Below the pieces are notes generated by a model. That model searched no databases and had not been told where the DNA came from. It saw nothing but the letters and a program-made list of their open reading frames with translations. Below, piece by piece: positions 10,416-19,362 of a stretch of DNA of 64,000 nt (positions within the stretch are counted from its first letter, which is position 1; each line of letters begins with the position of its first letter). The position numbers and the translations under genes are program-made. The DNA comes from Christensenella timonensis. Its GTDB lineage: Bacteria; Bacillota; Clostridia; Christensenellales; Christensenellaceae. The DNA is taken from NCBI RefSeq assembly GCF_900087015.1, contig NZ_FLKP01000002.1, positions 1,426,001-1,490,000 of the forward strand. Direction: 5' to 3'.

Positions 10416-12134
10416 TTGGAACAAAAGAATAATAGGACTAGGAAACCGGAGCAGCAAAAGAAAAAGAACGAGCAGAAGACGGCTCCTTCCTTGAAAATCA
10501 TACCGCTCGGCGGGATCGGCGAGATCGGAAAAAACATGACGGTGATAGAGTACGGAAACGACATCATCGTTATCGACGCGGGCATGATGTTCCCGCGGGA
10601 AGAAATGTTGGGCGTCGATTATGTGATCGCGGATACGACATACCTGCAGAAGAACATCGATAAAATCAGGGGTATCTTTTTTACGCACGGCCACGAAGAC
10701 CATATCGGGGGCGTGCCTTACATCCTGCAAAAGATCAATGTGCCGATGTACGGGTCTACCCTGACCATGGCATTGATCGAAGCAAAGCTGACCGAGCATC
10801 CGGGCGTTGAGCCGGAGATCCATGTGGTAAGGAACGGCGATAAGATCAAGGCGGGCGTTTTCACGGTAGAATTTGTCAAGGTCAGCCATTCCATTGACGA
10901 CGCGATGGGCCTGGCGATCACGACGCCGCTTGGTACGCTCGTGCATACGGGCGATTTCAAAATCGACCTGACGCCGGCGTGCGGGGAAGTGATGGAATTG
11001 AGCCGCTTCGCTGAGCTGGGGAAAAAGGGCGTGCTGGCGTTGATGTCGGACAGCACCAATGCTGAAAGAAGCGGTTTTACCATGTCGGAAAGCCAGGTAG
11101 GCGAGACCTTTGTCAACTACTTCCGGCAGGCAAAGGGCAGGGTGATCGTGGCTTCGTTTGCATCCAACGTTCACCGGATACAGCAAGTCATCGATGTTGC
11201 GAAAATCTTCAATAAGAAGATTTGCCTTTCCGGACGGAGCATGCTGAAGATCGTCAATGTGACGCGCGAGCTTGGCTATTTAAACGTGGAAGACGACATG
11301 TTCGTTACCTTTGACGAACTGAAAAACTTACGCGACAACCAGATCGTCATCCTGACGACAGGAAGCCAGGGGGAAACGATGTCCGGGCTTGTGCGTATGG
11401 CGATGGGCCAGCATGCGAAGATCAACATCAAGGAAGGCGACCTTGTCATCATATCGGCATCCCCGATCCCCGGGAACGAACGGTATGTTTCAGACGTTAT
11501 CAACATGCTCTACCGCAAGGGGGCAAGTGTGATCAACGATGCGGTGGACATGGTGCATGTTTCGGGACATGCCTGCCAGGAAGAGCTGAAGCTGATGCTC
11601 TCGCTCGTGAAGCCGAAATATTTTATCCCGGTACACGGGGAATACAGGCACTTATATAAGCATGCGGCACTGGCGGAAAAGATGGGTATCAAAAAGAAAA
11701 ATATCTTTATTCCGGAAATCGGTTCGGTGATCGAACTGAACCGCCGCATGGGAACGCAGAAGGACACGGTACAGTCGGGCAGCGTGCTGATCGACGGACT
11801 GGGAGTAGGCGATGTCGGAAACGTGGTACTGCGCGACAGGAAGCAGCTTTCGTCGGATGGCCTGTTCATTGTGGTAGTGACGATCTCGAATGAAACGGGA
11901 GAACTGATTTCTGCGCCGGATATCGTGTCGCGCGGATTCGTGTACATGAAAGAATCGGAAGACCTTCTGGAGCAATCGAAAAATATCGTGATAGATATTG
12001 TGGATATGTGTAAGGACAACGGGACAAGCGACTGGTCGACGCTCAAAAATTTCATCAAAAAGGATCTGTCAAATTACCTTTACGACATGACGCAGCGTAA
12101 TCCGATGATCCTGCCCATCATCATTGAAGTATAA
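10416..12134 (+). CDS. rnj: Ribonuclease J
   Basis: Dual endo/5'-3' exoribonuclease central to mRNA decay in Firmicutes. The metallo-beta-lactamase zinc motif HGHEDHIGG, the beta-CASP domain and the C-terminal RNase J domain are all present. The frame is open from 10362, but a promoter -10 box sits at 10379-10384. The TTG at 10416, 8 nt after AAGAGAG, is therefore preferred, giving 572 aa starting MEQKNNRTRK with a basic, disordered N-terminal tail before LKIIPLGG. YlbF follows directly; YlbF with YmcA and RicT is known to work with RNase Y, so the pair suggests an RNA-decay locus. Start choice is an inference. Confidence 0.92.
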   Translation: MEQKNNRTRKPEQQKKKNEQKTAPSLKIIPLGGIGEIGKNMTVIEYGNDIIVIDAGMMFPREEMLGVDYVIADTTYLQKNIDKIRGIFFTHGHEDHIGGVPYILQKINVPMYGSTLTMALIEAKLTEHPGVEPEIHVVRNGDKIKAGVFTVEFVKVSHSIDDAMGLAITTPLGTLVHTGDFKIDLTPACGEVMELSRFAELGKKGVLALMSDSTNAERSGFTMSESQVGETFVNYFRQAKGRVIVASFASNVHRIQQVIDVAKIFNKKICLSGRSMLKIVNVTRELGYLNVEDDMFVTFDELKNLRDNQIVILTTGSQGETMSGLVRMAMGQHAKINIKEGDLVIISASPIPGNERYVSDVINMLYRKGASVINDAVDMVHVSGHACQEELKLMLSLVKPKYFIPVHGEYRHLYKHAALAEKMGIKKKNIFIPEIGSVIELNRRMGTQKDTVQSGSVLIDGLGVGDVGNVVLRDRKQLSSDGLFIVVVTISNETGELISAPDIVSRGFVYMKESEDLLEQSKNIVIDIVDMCKDNGTSDWSTLKNFIKKDLSNYLYDMTQRNPMILPIIIEV

Positions 12135-12147
12135 AGGAGAAGTGGAA

Positions 12148-12501
12148 ATGGTAAACGTTTACGATAAGGCAAATGAGCTGGCGGCTATCATCAAGCAGAG
12201 CGAAGAATACAAGGAATACCTGAAAATTAAGGATGAAGTCTATGAAGATGAACAGAATAAGCGCATGATCAAAGACTATAAGAAGCTGCAGTTTGAAGCA
12301 CAGGCGGCCTATATGACGGGGCAGGAGCCGAAGCCGGAGCTGATGGAGAAGATACAGAAGATGGGAGAGGTGCTGCAGTTCAACCCGAAGATTACGGAGT
12401 TTTTCACAGCGGAATACCGTTTCAATTCTTTGGTATCTGATATTTACAAGATTATCGGCGAAGCGTGCGACGTGGGCGCGAATATGTTTGACGAGGACTA
12501 A
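12148..12501 (+). CDS. YlbF/YmcA family protein
   Basis: 117-aa, all-helical protein of the YlbF/YmcA (Com_YlbF) family, which in Bacillus forms a complex that modulates RNase Y-dependent mRNA processing, competence and sporulation. Start ATG 12148 follows AAAGGAGA by 7 nt; the earlier in-frame ATG at 12124 overlaps the rnj stop and lacks a ribosome site. Placement right after RNase J supports a role in RNA turnover. The protein has the heptad-rich DEQNKRMIKDYKKLQFEAQ helix seen in the family. No enzyme motif is present. Confidence 0.82.
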   Translation: MVNVYDKANELAAIIKQSEEYKEYLKIKDEVYEDEQNKRMIKDYKKLQFEAQAAYMTGQEPKPELMEKIQKMGEVLQFNPKITEFFTAEYRFNSLVSDIYKIIGEACDVGANMFDED

Positions 12502-12519
12502 CGACAGGAGAAGCGAAGT

Positions 12520-13773
12520 TTGGCAAAAAAACTGAACGACATTTACCTGAAAGAGAATAAGGAACTGGAGACGCATAAGATTTTAGTGGACAGCGAAAAG
12601 CCGCCCAAAAAGAAGAAAAAAGGGCCTTCTTCGGTGTGGAATAAGCTGCGCCCGGTCGTTGCGGTGGTGGTCAGCCTGGCGATCGTCGGGGGAATCGTTT
12701 ACGGCGTCGTGGATTATGTGAAAGGCCATTACTTCGACCCGGTCGATGTAAACGATACGACGCCGATATCGGTAACGATCCCCAAGGGTTCTTCTTTGAG
12801 CAAGATTTCAGAGATATTATACGACAATGACCTGATCCAGAACAAGCAAGTATTTAAGTTTTATGTGGATTTTTCAGACATGTCCTCCAAGCTGAAGGCA
12901 GGTACGTATGAGCTTTCCAAAAATATGGATTTTGACGATCTCATCTATGCTTTGCAGCAGGGAAAATCCTCCGCGGGAACATTGCGCATCCAGTTTATCG
13001 AGGGGTTGGGCGTAACGGATTATGCGAACGTCCTGGTCGCGAGCGGTATACTTAAAAACACGACGGAATACCTTGAAGCTGCCAAAACAGGGGAAGGATT
13101 TACGGATTATCCGTTTATCGCGGAGGCAGTCGCGAAAAACGAAGAAAACGGCAACGGCATGCTATATGTCCTGGAAGGGTATTTGTTCCCGGACACCTAT
13201 GATTTCTATACCAATGCCTCTGCTTCCGACGCGATCAAAAAGCAGCTCGACCGTTTTAACGAGATACTCGATATGAAAGCGGAGGGCAAGGAGCAGACCT
13301 ACCGTGAGCGCGCCGAAGAGATCGGAATGTCCATTCACGAGGTTGTGACACTTGCCTCCATCATCGAAAAGGAAGCCAAAACGCCCGACTTCAAGAAGGT
13401 ATCGATGGTGTTCCATAACCGCCTTGATCATGAAATGCGCCTGGATTCGGACGCGACGCTGGCATATGCTTTGGGCGTAAAGAAGCTGGCGCTTACGGAC
13501 GCAGAGCTTGATACTGATTCGCCTTATAACACGCGTAAGATCATGGGGCTGCCCATTGGGCCTATCTGTAACCCGAGTAAGGCGGCGATCGAGGCGGCGC
13601 TTTATCCAGATGAAGATTATGAAGAATACTTCTACTTCACCTTGAAAGACCCCAAAACAGGTGAAATGGTGTTTGCCAAGACGCTTGAAGAGCATGATGC
13701 CAATGTGGCGGAATACGGACACCTGTATGCGGAAGCGGATGCGGAAAACGCTGCGAAGGCGGGAACCGAATGA
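12520..13773 (+). CDS. mltG: Endolytic murein transglycosylase MltG (YceG-like)
   Basis: Cuts nascent peptidoglycan strands and so sets glycan length. The start is a TTG at 12520, chosen because AGGAGAAG sits 7 nt upstream and no ATG is suitable. Of 417 aa, residues 1-43 are a highly charged cytoplasmic tail, one transmembrane helix follows (about 46-66), then a LysM-like region and the YceG catalytic domain with the essential glutamate in ASIIEKEAK (about residue 285). LGLPIGPICNPSKAAIEAAL is the family signature near the C-terminus. The stop overlaps the next ATG (ATGA). Confidence 0.93.
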   Translation: MAKKLNDIYLKENKELETHKILVDSEKPPKKKKKGPSSVWNKLRPVVAVVVSLAIVGGIVYGVVDYVKGHYFDPVDVNDTTPISVTIPKGSSLSKISEILYDNDLIQNKQVFKFYVDFSDMSSKLKAGTYELSKNMDFDDLIYALQQGKSSAGTLRIQFIEGLGVTDYANVLVASGILKNTTEYLEAAKTGEGFTDYPFIAEAVAKNEENGNGMLYVLEGYLFPDTYDFYTNASASDAIKKQLDRFNEILDMKAEGKEQTYRERAEEIGMSIHEVVTLASIIEKEAKTPDFKKVSMVFHNRLDHEMRLDSDATLAYALGVKKLALTDAELDTDSPYNTRKIMGLPIGPICNPSKAAIEAALYPDEDYEEYFYFTLKDPKTGEMVFAKTLEEHDANVAEYGHLYAEADAENAAKAGTE

Positions 13774-14990
13774 GCAGGATAGAGCTGTTGGCACCTGCGG
13801 GAAACAGGGAGTGTATGGAGACCGCGTTTTATTTCGGCGCGGACGCTGTATATATGGCAGGCAAGGATTTTGGCTTGCGTGCTTTCGCGGACAACTTTAC
13901 GGAGGAAGAGCTGCGCATGAGCGTGGCGTATGCGCATGCGCTTGGTAAAAAGATATATATCACAGTGAACGCAGTGCTTTTCAACCACGAGCTGGCCGCG
14001 CTGCCGGGGTACATTTCCCTGCTTGCCGAAATCGGCGCGGATGGGATCATTGTTTCTGATCCGGCTGTGTTGCAGGTTGTCAGGCAAGATGAAATACCGA
14101 TCACAGTCCATCTGAGTACGCAGGCAAATACGACCAATTATTTGTCTGCTTCTTTTTGGCACGAGCAGGGTATAAAGCGTATCGTTTTGTCGCGCGAGGT
14201 GCCGCTTGAAGATATTAGGGCTATTCGTGAGAATACGCCGCAGTCGCTTGAGATCGAAGCCTTCGTGCATGGGGCGATGTGTGTTGCGCATTCGGGGCGA
14301 TGCCTTTTGAGCTCTGCGCTGACGGGGCGCAGCGGCAATAAGGGAGCCTGCGCGCAGCCGTGCCGCTGGGAATATTACCTGTATGAAAAAGGGTATGAAG
14401 GACAGTATTTCAACATCATGGAGGACGAGCGGGGAACGTATATCATGAATTCGCGCGACCTGATGATGATCCGCTATATTCCGCAGCTGGTCGAAGCGGG
14501 CGTGACTTCTTTTAAGATCGAGGGACGGATGAAATCCGCTTATTACGTCGCTTCCGTCGTCAGTGCTTACCGGCGCGCGATAGACGCCTATTATGAGCAG
14601 GGAGCAAACTATGCCTTTGACGACAGGCTGGAAGAGGAACTGGTCAAATCCGCGACGCGTGGGTTTACGACCGGCTTCTTTTTTGGTAATCCGCGGCAGG
14701 CAGGACAGGATACGCAGCGGGATGTCGATTTGCGCAAATATACCTTTGTTGCCAAAATAACAGGTGATATGGCAGGCGGTATGGTTCACGTAGAGCAGAG
14801 GAACAAATTCAGCACGGGAGAAATGCTGGAGGTATTGTCGCCGGAGATACAGGGGGCGACTTTTAAGGTGGAGCGTATCGAAACGCTTACGGGAGAAATG
14901 CAGGAAAGCGCGCCGCACCCGCAGCAGGCCTTGCGGATCAACTGCCCCTATCCATTGAAACCGGGCGATCTGTTGCGTAGGCACGACTGA
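13770..14990 (+). CDS. U32 family protein (collagenase-like peptidase / RNA hydroxylase family)
   Basis: 406-aa TIM-barrel protein of the U32 family. Characterised bacterial members include TrhP and RlhA, which are prephenate-dependent RNA hydroxylases; others were named collagenases. Seen here are MELLAPAGN-like start residues, AVYMAGKDFGLRAFADNF, the core FVHGAMCVAHSGRCLLSS, the cysteine cluster CVAHSGRC...CAQPCRW, and SFKIEGRMKS. ATGA overlap with mltG indicates coupling. The mltG-U32 pairing is common in Clostridia. The exact substrate (tRNA or rRNA) cannot be assigned. Confidence 0.88.
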   Translation: MSRIELLAPAGNRECMETAFYFGADAVYMAGKDFGLRAFADNFTEEELRMSVAYAHALGKKIYITVNAVLFNHELAALPGYISLLAEIGADGIIVSDPAVLQVVRQDEIPITVHLSTQANTTNYLSASFWHEQGIKRIVLSREVPLEDIRAIRENTPQSLEIEAFVHGAMCVAHSGRCLLSSALTGRSGNKGACAQPCRWEYYLYEKGYEGQYFNIMEDERGTYIMNSRDLMMIRYIPQLVEAGVTSFKIEGRMKSAYYVASVVSAYRRAIDAYYEQGANYAFDDRLEEELVKSATRGFTTGFFFGNPRQAGQDTQRDVDLRKYTFVAKITGDMAGGMVHVEQRNKFSTGEMLEVLSPEIQGATFKVERIETLTGEMQESAPHPQQALRINCPYPLKPGDLLRRHD

Positions 14991-15008
14991 CAGAGGAGAA
15001 ACAGGAGC

Positions 15009-15860
15009 ATGATACGATTTGGCCCGGCGGGGAATTCAGACGCGTTTTATGAGGAAGGATACAAGCATACGGTCGATGCGCCAAAGTGGATCCATGATAT
15101 GGGCCTCAACGCATTTGAGTATTCGTTTGGCCGGGGTGTGAAGCTTAAGGAAGAGACCGGCGCGGCGATCCGGGAAAAGGCAGGGGAATTCGGCGTTGCC
15201 ATGAGCGTGCACGCGCCGTATTATATCAATCTGGCCAACGATACAGAGGAAAAATTTGAAAAGAACCTGACCTATTTCCGCGAATCGACGGTCGCGGCAG
15301 GCTACCTGGGGGCGCAGAGGATCGTCTTTCATCCGGGATCGTGTGCGAAATGCGATAGGTCGGTCGCTTTTGAAAACGTAAAAAAGAATTTGAAGCGTAT
15401 CATCGGGGCTTTAAAAGACGAGGGCTTCCAAAACTATATTTATTGTGCGGAAACGATGGGGAAATTGAACCAGATCGCTGATCTGGATGAAGTGGGCGAG
15501 CTGTCGCAGGTCGACGACTGTATTTATCCGGCAATCGATTTTGGACACCTGAACGCGCGTACCCTGGGCGGGATCAGGACGGGAAACGATTACCGGGCGA
15601 TCATCGAGAAACTGAAAAACAGTGCGGGCGAAGAAAAAACGAATCATATGCATGTGCACTTTTCCCATATCCAATATACGGACAAGGGCGAGAAGATGCA
15701 CCTGACCTTTGAAGATAAGCAGTGGGGGCCGTTCTTTGAACCGCTGGCGGAAATATTGGCGGAAAGAAATATGGAGCCGGTTATCATTTGTGAGTCCAAA
15801 GGGACACAGGCCAGGGATGCCCTTGCGATGAAAGAAATGTACGAGGCGGCAAAAAAATGA
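15009..15860 (+). CDS. Endonuclease IV-like TIM-barrel protein
   Basis: 283-aa AP endonuclease family 2 (Nfo-like) protein. Zinc-ligand positions of the family are visible as SVHAPYYINL, IVFHPGSC, ICAETMG-like YCAETMGK, IDFGHLNAR and HVHFSHIQY. Nfo repairs abasic sites by 5' incision. The Clostridial branch is shorter in motif match than E. coli Nfo, and related folds are sugar-phosphate isomerases, so the repair role is likely but not certain. Ribosome site AGAGGAGAAACAGGAG precedes ATG 15009. The stop overlaps the next gene start (ATGA). Confidence 0.82.
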   Translation: MIRFGPAGNSDAFYEEGYKHTVDAPKWIHDMGLNAFEYSFGRGVKLKEETGAAIREKAGEFGVAMSVHAPYYINLANDTEEKFEKNLTYFRESTVAAGYLGAQRIVFHPGSCAKCDRSVAFENVKKNLKRIIGALKDEGFQNYIYCAETMGKLNQIADLDEVGELSQVDDCIYPAIDFGHLNARTLGGIRTGNDYRAIIEKLKNSAGEEKTNHMHVHFSHIQYTDKGEKMHLTFEDKQWGPFFEPLAEILAERNMEPVIICESKGTQARDALAMKEMYEAAKK

Positions 15861-16900
15861 CGATGATACAAAAAATCAGGCAACTGGACAGCGCGGAAGC
15901 GTACCTGCTTACCTCTGTGGAAAACGTGGCTTATGCCACAGGGTTTTCCGGGGACAGCTCGCAGGTGTTGGTGACGCCGGGAGGCGCTTTCTTTTTTACG
16001 GATTCACGTTTTGTGGAAATGGCGCGCGAAGAGATCGGCAGCCGTGCCGAAGTGATCTGCACCGGAGGACAGGAGAGGCTGCCGTCTATCGCGAAGCGCC
16101 TAAGCGGGATCGCGAGGCTGGGGATCGAGCAGGGGAATGTGACGGTCAGGGAGTTTGGTGAATTCAAGAAAGCGTTTCCCACCAAAGAGTATACTGATAT
16201 TTCAGACGATATGCTCCTGATGCGTATGGTCAAAACGGAAGAAGAACTGGAGAAAATTGGTACTGCGGCCAGGGCAAATGAGGTCGCGCTTAACGAGCTG
16301 CTGCCATATATCAAACCGGGAGTCTGCGAGCTGGATATCCGGGCGGAGCTGGAGTACCGCATGAAAAAACAGGGGATGGACCTTGCTTTTCCCACGATCG
16401 CGGCAGGAGGGCTGAATTCTGCTGTCCCGCATGCGACGCCGTCAGGGTACCGGATACGAAGCGGGGATTTCTTAACGCTCGATTTTGGATGCCGGTACGA
16501 TGGATATTGCTCGGATATTACGCGGACTTTTGGCATTGGAAATATTGACGGAGAGTCAAAAAAAATATATGATATAGTTAATGAAGCGCAAAGGCGCGCC
16601 CAGCAGGAAGCGCAGATCGGGGCAGATACTTACCGTGTGGATGAGGCGGCGCGCAGTTATATCGCGGAAAATGGTTATGGCGCCTACTATGACCACGGTA
16701 CGGGGCATGGCGTAGGGCGGCAGATCCACGAGCTGCCGGTATTGAATCCGCGTTCCAGTTATATCCTGCAAAAGAATATGGTGTTCACCGTGGAACCGGG
16801 AATCTACGTGCCGGGCCTGGGTGGAGTGCGCATAGAAGATACGTTGGTCGCAGGACGCGGCAGCGTGTATGAATTCAGTAAAGAATTAATTTTGTTATAA
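15857..16900 (+). CDS. Xaa-Pro aminopeptidase, M24 family
   Basis: 347-aa 'pita-bread' metallopeptidase that removes N-terminal residues before proline. The N-terminal creatinase-like domain (about 1-125) precedes the catalytic domain with all five metal ligands: the two aspartates in LDFGCRYDGYCSDITRTF, the histidine in DHGTGHGVGRQIHE, and glutamates in FTVEPGIYVPG and GVRIEDT. The gene directly precedes efp, a conserved Firmicute arrangement; EF-P helps ribosomes through polyproline, so this is a proline-related neighbourhood. ATGA overlap with the upstream gene. Confidence 0.93.
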   Translation: MTMIQKIRQLDSAEAYLLTSVENVAYATGFSGDSSQVLVTPGGAFFFTDSRFVEMAREEIGSRAEVICTGGQERLPSIAKRLSGIARLGIEQGNVTVREFGEFKKAFPTKEYTDISDDMLLMRMVKTEEELEKIGTAARANEVALNELLPYIKPGVCELDIRAELEYRMKKQGMDLAFPTIAAGGLNSAVPHATPSGYRIRSGDFLTLDFGCRYDGYCSDITRTFGIGNIDGESKKIYDIVNEAQRRAQQEAQIGADTYRVDEAARSYIAENGYGAYYDHGTGHGVGRQIHELPVLNPRSSYILQKNMVFTVEPGIYVPGLGGVRIEDTLVAGRGSVYEFSKELILL

Positions 16901-16921
16901 GAAACAGGAGGTACGGTATTC

Positions 16922-17479
16922 ATGGTTTCAGCCGGAGAATTCAGAAAAGGCATGACGATCGAGATCGATGAACAAGTTTGGGTGGTTGTTGATTTTCAGC
17001 ATGTAAAGCCCGGAAAGGGAGCGGCATTCGTCCGCACGAAGATCAAAAACGTCGTGACGGGAAGCGTGCTGGAAAAAACGTTCAACCCCACGGAAAAATT
17101 TCCGCCGGCGCGTGTGGACAGGAAAGAGATGCAGTATTTATACAATGACGGTGAGCTTTATCATTTCATGGATACGGAAACATACGAACAGCTGCCGCTC
17201 AACTTTGACAAGGTGGAAGGTGCGCTTCCGTATATTACAGAAAATATGAATGTGACGATCAAGTTTTTCAAGGGAGAGGCTTTTTCCGTGGAACCGCCGA
17301 ACTTTGTAGAGCTCGAAGTAACGGAAACAGAACCCGGATTCAAGGGGGATACGGCAACCGCAGGCAATAAACCGGCAATCATGGAAACCGGTGCCAAGAT
17401 CATGGTCCCGCTGTTTATCAATGCGGGGGACAAAATCAGGATCGATACGCGCACCGGGGATTATATGGAAAGAGTGTAA
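16922..17479 (+). CDS. efp: Elongation factor P
   Basis: Relieves ribosome stalling at consecutive prolines. The 185-aa length is standard, with a KOW-like domain I containing the loop [12 protein letters not shown] (modifiable lysine at about residue 32) and two OB domains, ending in GDYMERV. Ribosome site AGGAGGT lies 10-16 nt upstream of ATG 16922. It is probably co-transcribed with the upstream peptidase gene. A separate promoter-like site for the next gene begins 18 nt after the stop. Confidence 0.97.
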   Translation: MVSAGEFRKGMTIEIDEQVWVVVDFQHVKPGKGAAFVRTKIKNVVTGSVLEKTFNPTEKFPPARVDRKEMQYLYNDGELYHFMDTETYEQLPLNFDKVEGALPYITENMNVTIKFFKGEAFSVEPPNFVELEVTETEPGFKGDTATAGNKPAIMETGAKIMVPLFINAGDKIRIDTRTGDYMERV

Positions 17480-17496
17480 GGCATTCGTAAATTAGT

Positions 17497-17521
17497 GTTT
17501 TTCCTTGAAAATACTGGGTAT
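17497..17521 (+). promoter_or_regulatory. Possible general-stress-type promoter of the asp23 operon
   Basis: GTTTTT (17497-17502), 13 nt, then GGGTAT (17516-17521) resembles the Gram-positive sigma-B consensus GTTTAA-N12-15-GGGTAT. The downstream gene encodes Asp23, a classic sigma-B target in Staphylococcus. A sigma-A reading (TATAAA at 17519) is also possible but lacks a good -35. Confidence 0.35.
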
Positions 17522-17559
17522 AAATGTTTTATTAAAAAAGAATCGGAGGCGATTTAAAA

Positions 17560-18021
17560 ATGGCAGATACAAATTTATCCACACAGGATACGACGGCAAT
17601 CAAGAAAGAAAGTAATGGTACGATTACGTTTGCAAACGAAGTGATCGCGACCATCGCAGGCCTTGCGGCAGTTGATATTCCCGGTGTTGCGGGAATGAGC
17701 GGCGGTTTTGTGGATGGTATCACGGAACTGGTCGGCAGAAAAAATCTTTCCAAGGGGATCAAGGTCGAAGTAGGTACGGAAGAAGTTGCGGTGGATATCG
17801 CCATTGTCGTGGAATACGGTATGCCGGTTCCTGAAATTGCTCAAAATATCCAGATGAGCGTGATGAAGGCCGTGGAAACGATGACGGGCCTTAAAGTCGT
17901 CGAAGTAAACGTCAACGTGCAGGGAATCAAGTTCAAAGAACAATCAACACGTACGGCGGAGCCGAAAGACAAGGACAAAGAAAAAGAAGCGAAGCCGGTC
18001 AAGGCGCCCAGAGTAAAATGA
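17560..18021 (+). CDS. Asp23/Gls24 family envelope stress protein
   Basis: 153-aa protein with the DUF322 core (about residues 18-125): ITFANEVIATIAGLAAVDIPGV and the later GLKVVEVNVNVQGI. The C-terminus is a Lys/Glu/Pro-rich tail. Asp23 proteins sit on the inner face of the membrane through AmaP and respond to cell-wall or alkaline stress. AmaP and DUF2273 genes follow directly, giving the standard three-gene unit. Ribosome site GGAGG is 8 nt upstream of ATG 17560. The gene starts after a gap of 80 nt with a promoter candidate, so it heads its own operon. Confidence 0.92.
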   Translation: MADTNLSTQDTTAIKKESNGTITFANEVIATIAGLAAVDIPGVAGMSGGFVDGITELVGRKNLSKGIKVEVGTEEVAVDIAIVVEYGMPVPEIAQNIQMSVMKAVETMTGLKVVEVNVNVQGIKFKEQSTRTAEPKDKDKEKEAKPVKAPRVK

Positions 18022-18043
18022 CAGAAGAATAAAGTTTTTACAG

Positions 18044-18073
18044 TACCCGGCCTTTCAAACAGGAGGCCGGGTA
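18044..18073 (+). terminator. GC-rich hairpin between asp23 and amaP
   Basis: TACCCGGCCT (18044-18053) pairs perfectly with AGGCCGGGTA (18064-18073) around a 10-nt loop. The tail TCTTCAATC is not a good T-run, so this is more likely a partial terminator or mRNA stabiliser, which would raise Asp23 over AmaP output. Confidence 0.5.
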
Positions 18074-18137
18074 TCTTCAATCATCGCGTGAACTTACTGA
18101 CTGGGTGGGGGTGCGCGCTTACGAGGAGGAAGCTTCC

Positions 18138-18689
18138 ATGAAAATGAAGACAGGGACCCGCATTGTTTTTACGGTTTATTTGTTTGCAGTCATTGCATTA
18201 TGCGTATTTCTCCTGGGAATCCTTGCGGGGATATTCCGGCCGGATTCGCTATCGGATTTTATCTACACCATGCAGAACGGAATGATCTGGTATAAGGTAC
18301 TGTACGCGGTCATCGGTATCGTCGTCATTATCGTCAGCTTTATGCTAATGTTCTTCGGGACGGGAAAAGTGACGCCCAAGACGGCTAAGGTAGCTGTGTT
18401 TGACAGTGGCAGTATCCTGATCACGGTGAAAGCGATCGAAGAGCTGGTGGAACGTTTTGTACACGAGAAAAAGGAGATCAAGGGACTGAAAACCAATGTG
18501 ATTTCCTACGATGACGCGATCGACATCAATATCGATGTTTCCGTATTGCCGGATGTCGATATTCCGGAAGTCACAAAGGATCTGCAGGCAGGACTTGCGG
18601 ACTATATCCAGAAGCATACAGGCATCACGGTAAAGCAGACGAAAATCATGGTTACCGGCCTGAAGGAAAATTCGATCAAAGCGTCCTGA
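18138..18689 (+). CDS. amaP: Alkaline shock response membrane anchor protein AmaP
   Basis: 183-aa protein with two N-terminal transmembrane helices (about residues 10-32 and 52-75) and a cytoplasmic Asp23-like half. AmaP anchors Asp23 to the membrane. ATG 18138 is chosen because GAGGAGG lies 8 nt upstream; the frame extends back to 18105 without a ribosome site. Lies between asp23 and the DUF2273 gene. Confidence 0.87.
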   Translation: MKMKTGTRIVFTVYLFAVIALCVFLLGILAGIFRPDSLSDFIYTMQNGMIWYKVLYAVIGIVVIIVSFMLMFFGTGKVTPKTAKVAVFDSGSILITVKAIEELVERFVHEKKEIKGLKTNVISYDDAIDINIDVSVLPDVDIPEVTKDLQAGLADYIQKHTGITVKQTKIMVTGLKENSIKAS

Positions 18690-18707
18690 CGATCGGGAGG
18701 CATAGGG

Positions 18708-18926
18708 ATGAAAGAGAAGTTTTTAGAATGGCTGGGCGAAAACAAAGGACTGTTCTGGGGTATTGTGATCGGCCTTTTGGTTGCGATCCTGTTCCTCACG
18801 ATCGGATTCTGGGCAACGCTTTTGATCGCGATTTGCGTAGGAGTCGGCGCGTTTTTGGGATCGAGGCCGGATATCCGGGCCTTGATCGGCGAATGGTTTG
18901 TTAATTTGTTCAGCAAGAAGAATTAA
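18708..18926 (+). CDS. DUF2273 small membrane protein
   Basis: 72 aa with two closely spaced hydrophobic helices (FWGIVIGLLVAILFLTIGFW and the following ATLLIAICVGVGAFLG) and a short cytoplasmic end. DUF2273 proteins accompany asp23 and amaP in Firmicutes and are thought to be part of the same membrane assembly. No other motif is seen. Ribosome site GGGAGG is upstream. Confidence 0.82.
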   Translation: MKEKFLEWLGENKGLFWGIVIGLLVAILFLTIGFWATLLIAICVGVGAFLGSRPDIRALIGEWFVNLFSKKN

Positions 18927-18951
18927 ATGGTGCTAGTGTAAGGGGTATGGA

Positions 18952-19362
18952 ATGAGCAGAAGAAGCGCACGCGAAGCAGCGATGAAGCTTTTATATGAGT
19001 ACAGCATTACGGATATTTTGAGCAAGGATACGATCAAGGAAGCGCCGGATGTGCTGGAAGCGGATACGCTGGATGAAGACAATATGCGCTATATTGACAG
19101 CATTGTAGAGCAGTTCCCGGAAAAGCGGGAGGAAATCGATACGATTATTTCAGAAAATTCACATTCGTGGAAGATCGACAGGATCGCAAAGGTCGACCTG
19201 GCGATCCTGCGGCTGGCGCTTTTTGAGATATTGTATATGGGTATCCCGGATAAGGTGACCATCAATGAAGCGGTGGAGCTTGCAAAGAAGTATTCGGCAG
19301 ATAAGTCCTATAAATACATCAACGGGCTGTTGGGCGGATATTTGAAAAAAGGGGAAGCCTGA
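18952..19362 (+). CDS. nusB: Transcription antitermination factor NusB
   Basis: All-helical RNA-binding protein of the rRNA antitermination complex. The 136-aa protein begins with the family's Arg-rich MSRRSAREAAMKLLYEYS and ends with YINGLLGGYLKK, matching the NusB signature NA..YINGVL. Its stop overlaps the next ATG (TGATG at 19360). It stands at the head of a long overlapping gene run through to ispH. Confidence 0.94.
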   Translation: MSRRSAREAAMKLLYEYSITDILSKDTIKEAPDVLEADTLDEDNMRYIDSIVEQFPEKREEIDTIISENSHSWKIDRIAKVDLAILRLALFEILYMGIPDKVTINEAVELAKKYSADKSYKYINGLLGGYLKKGEA

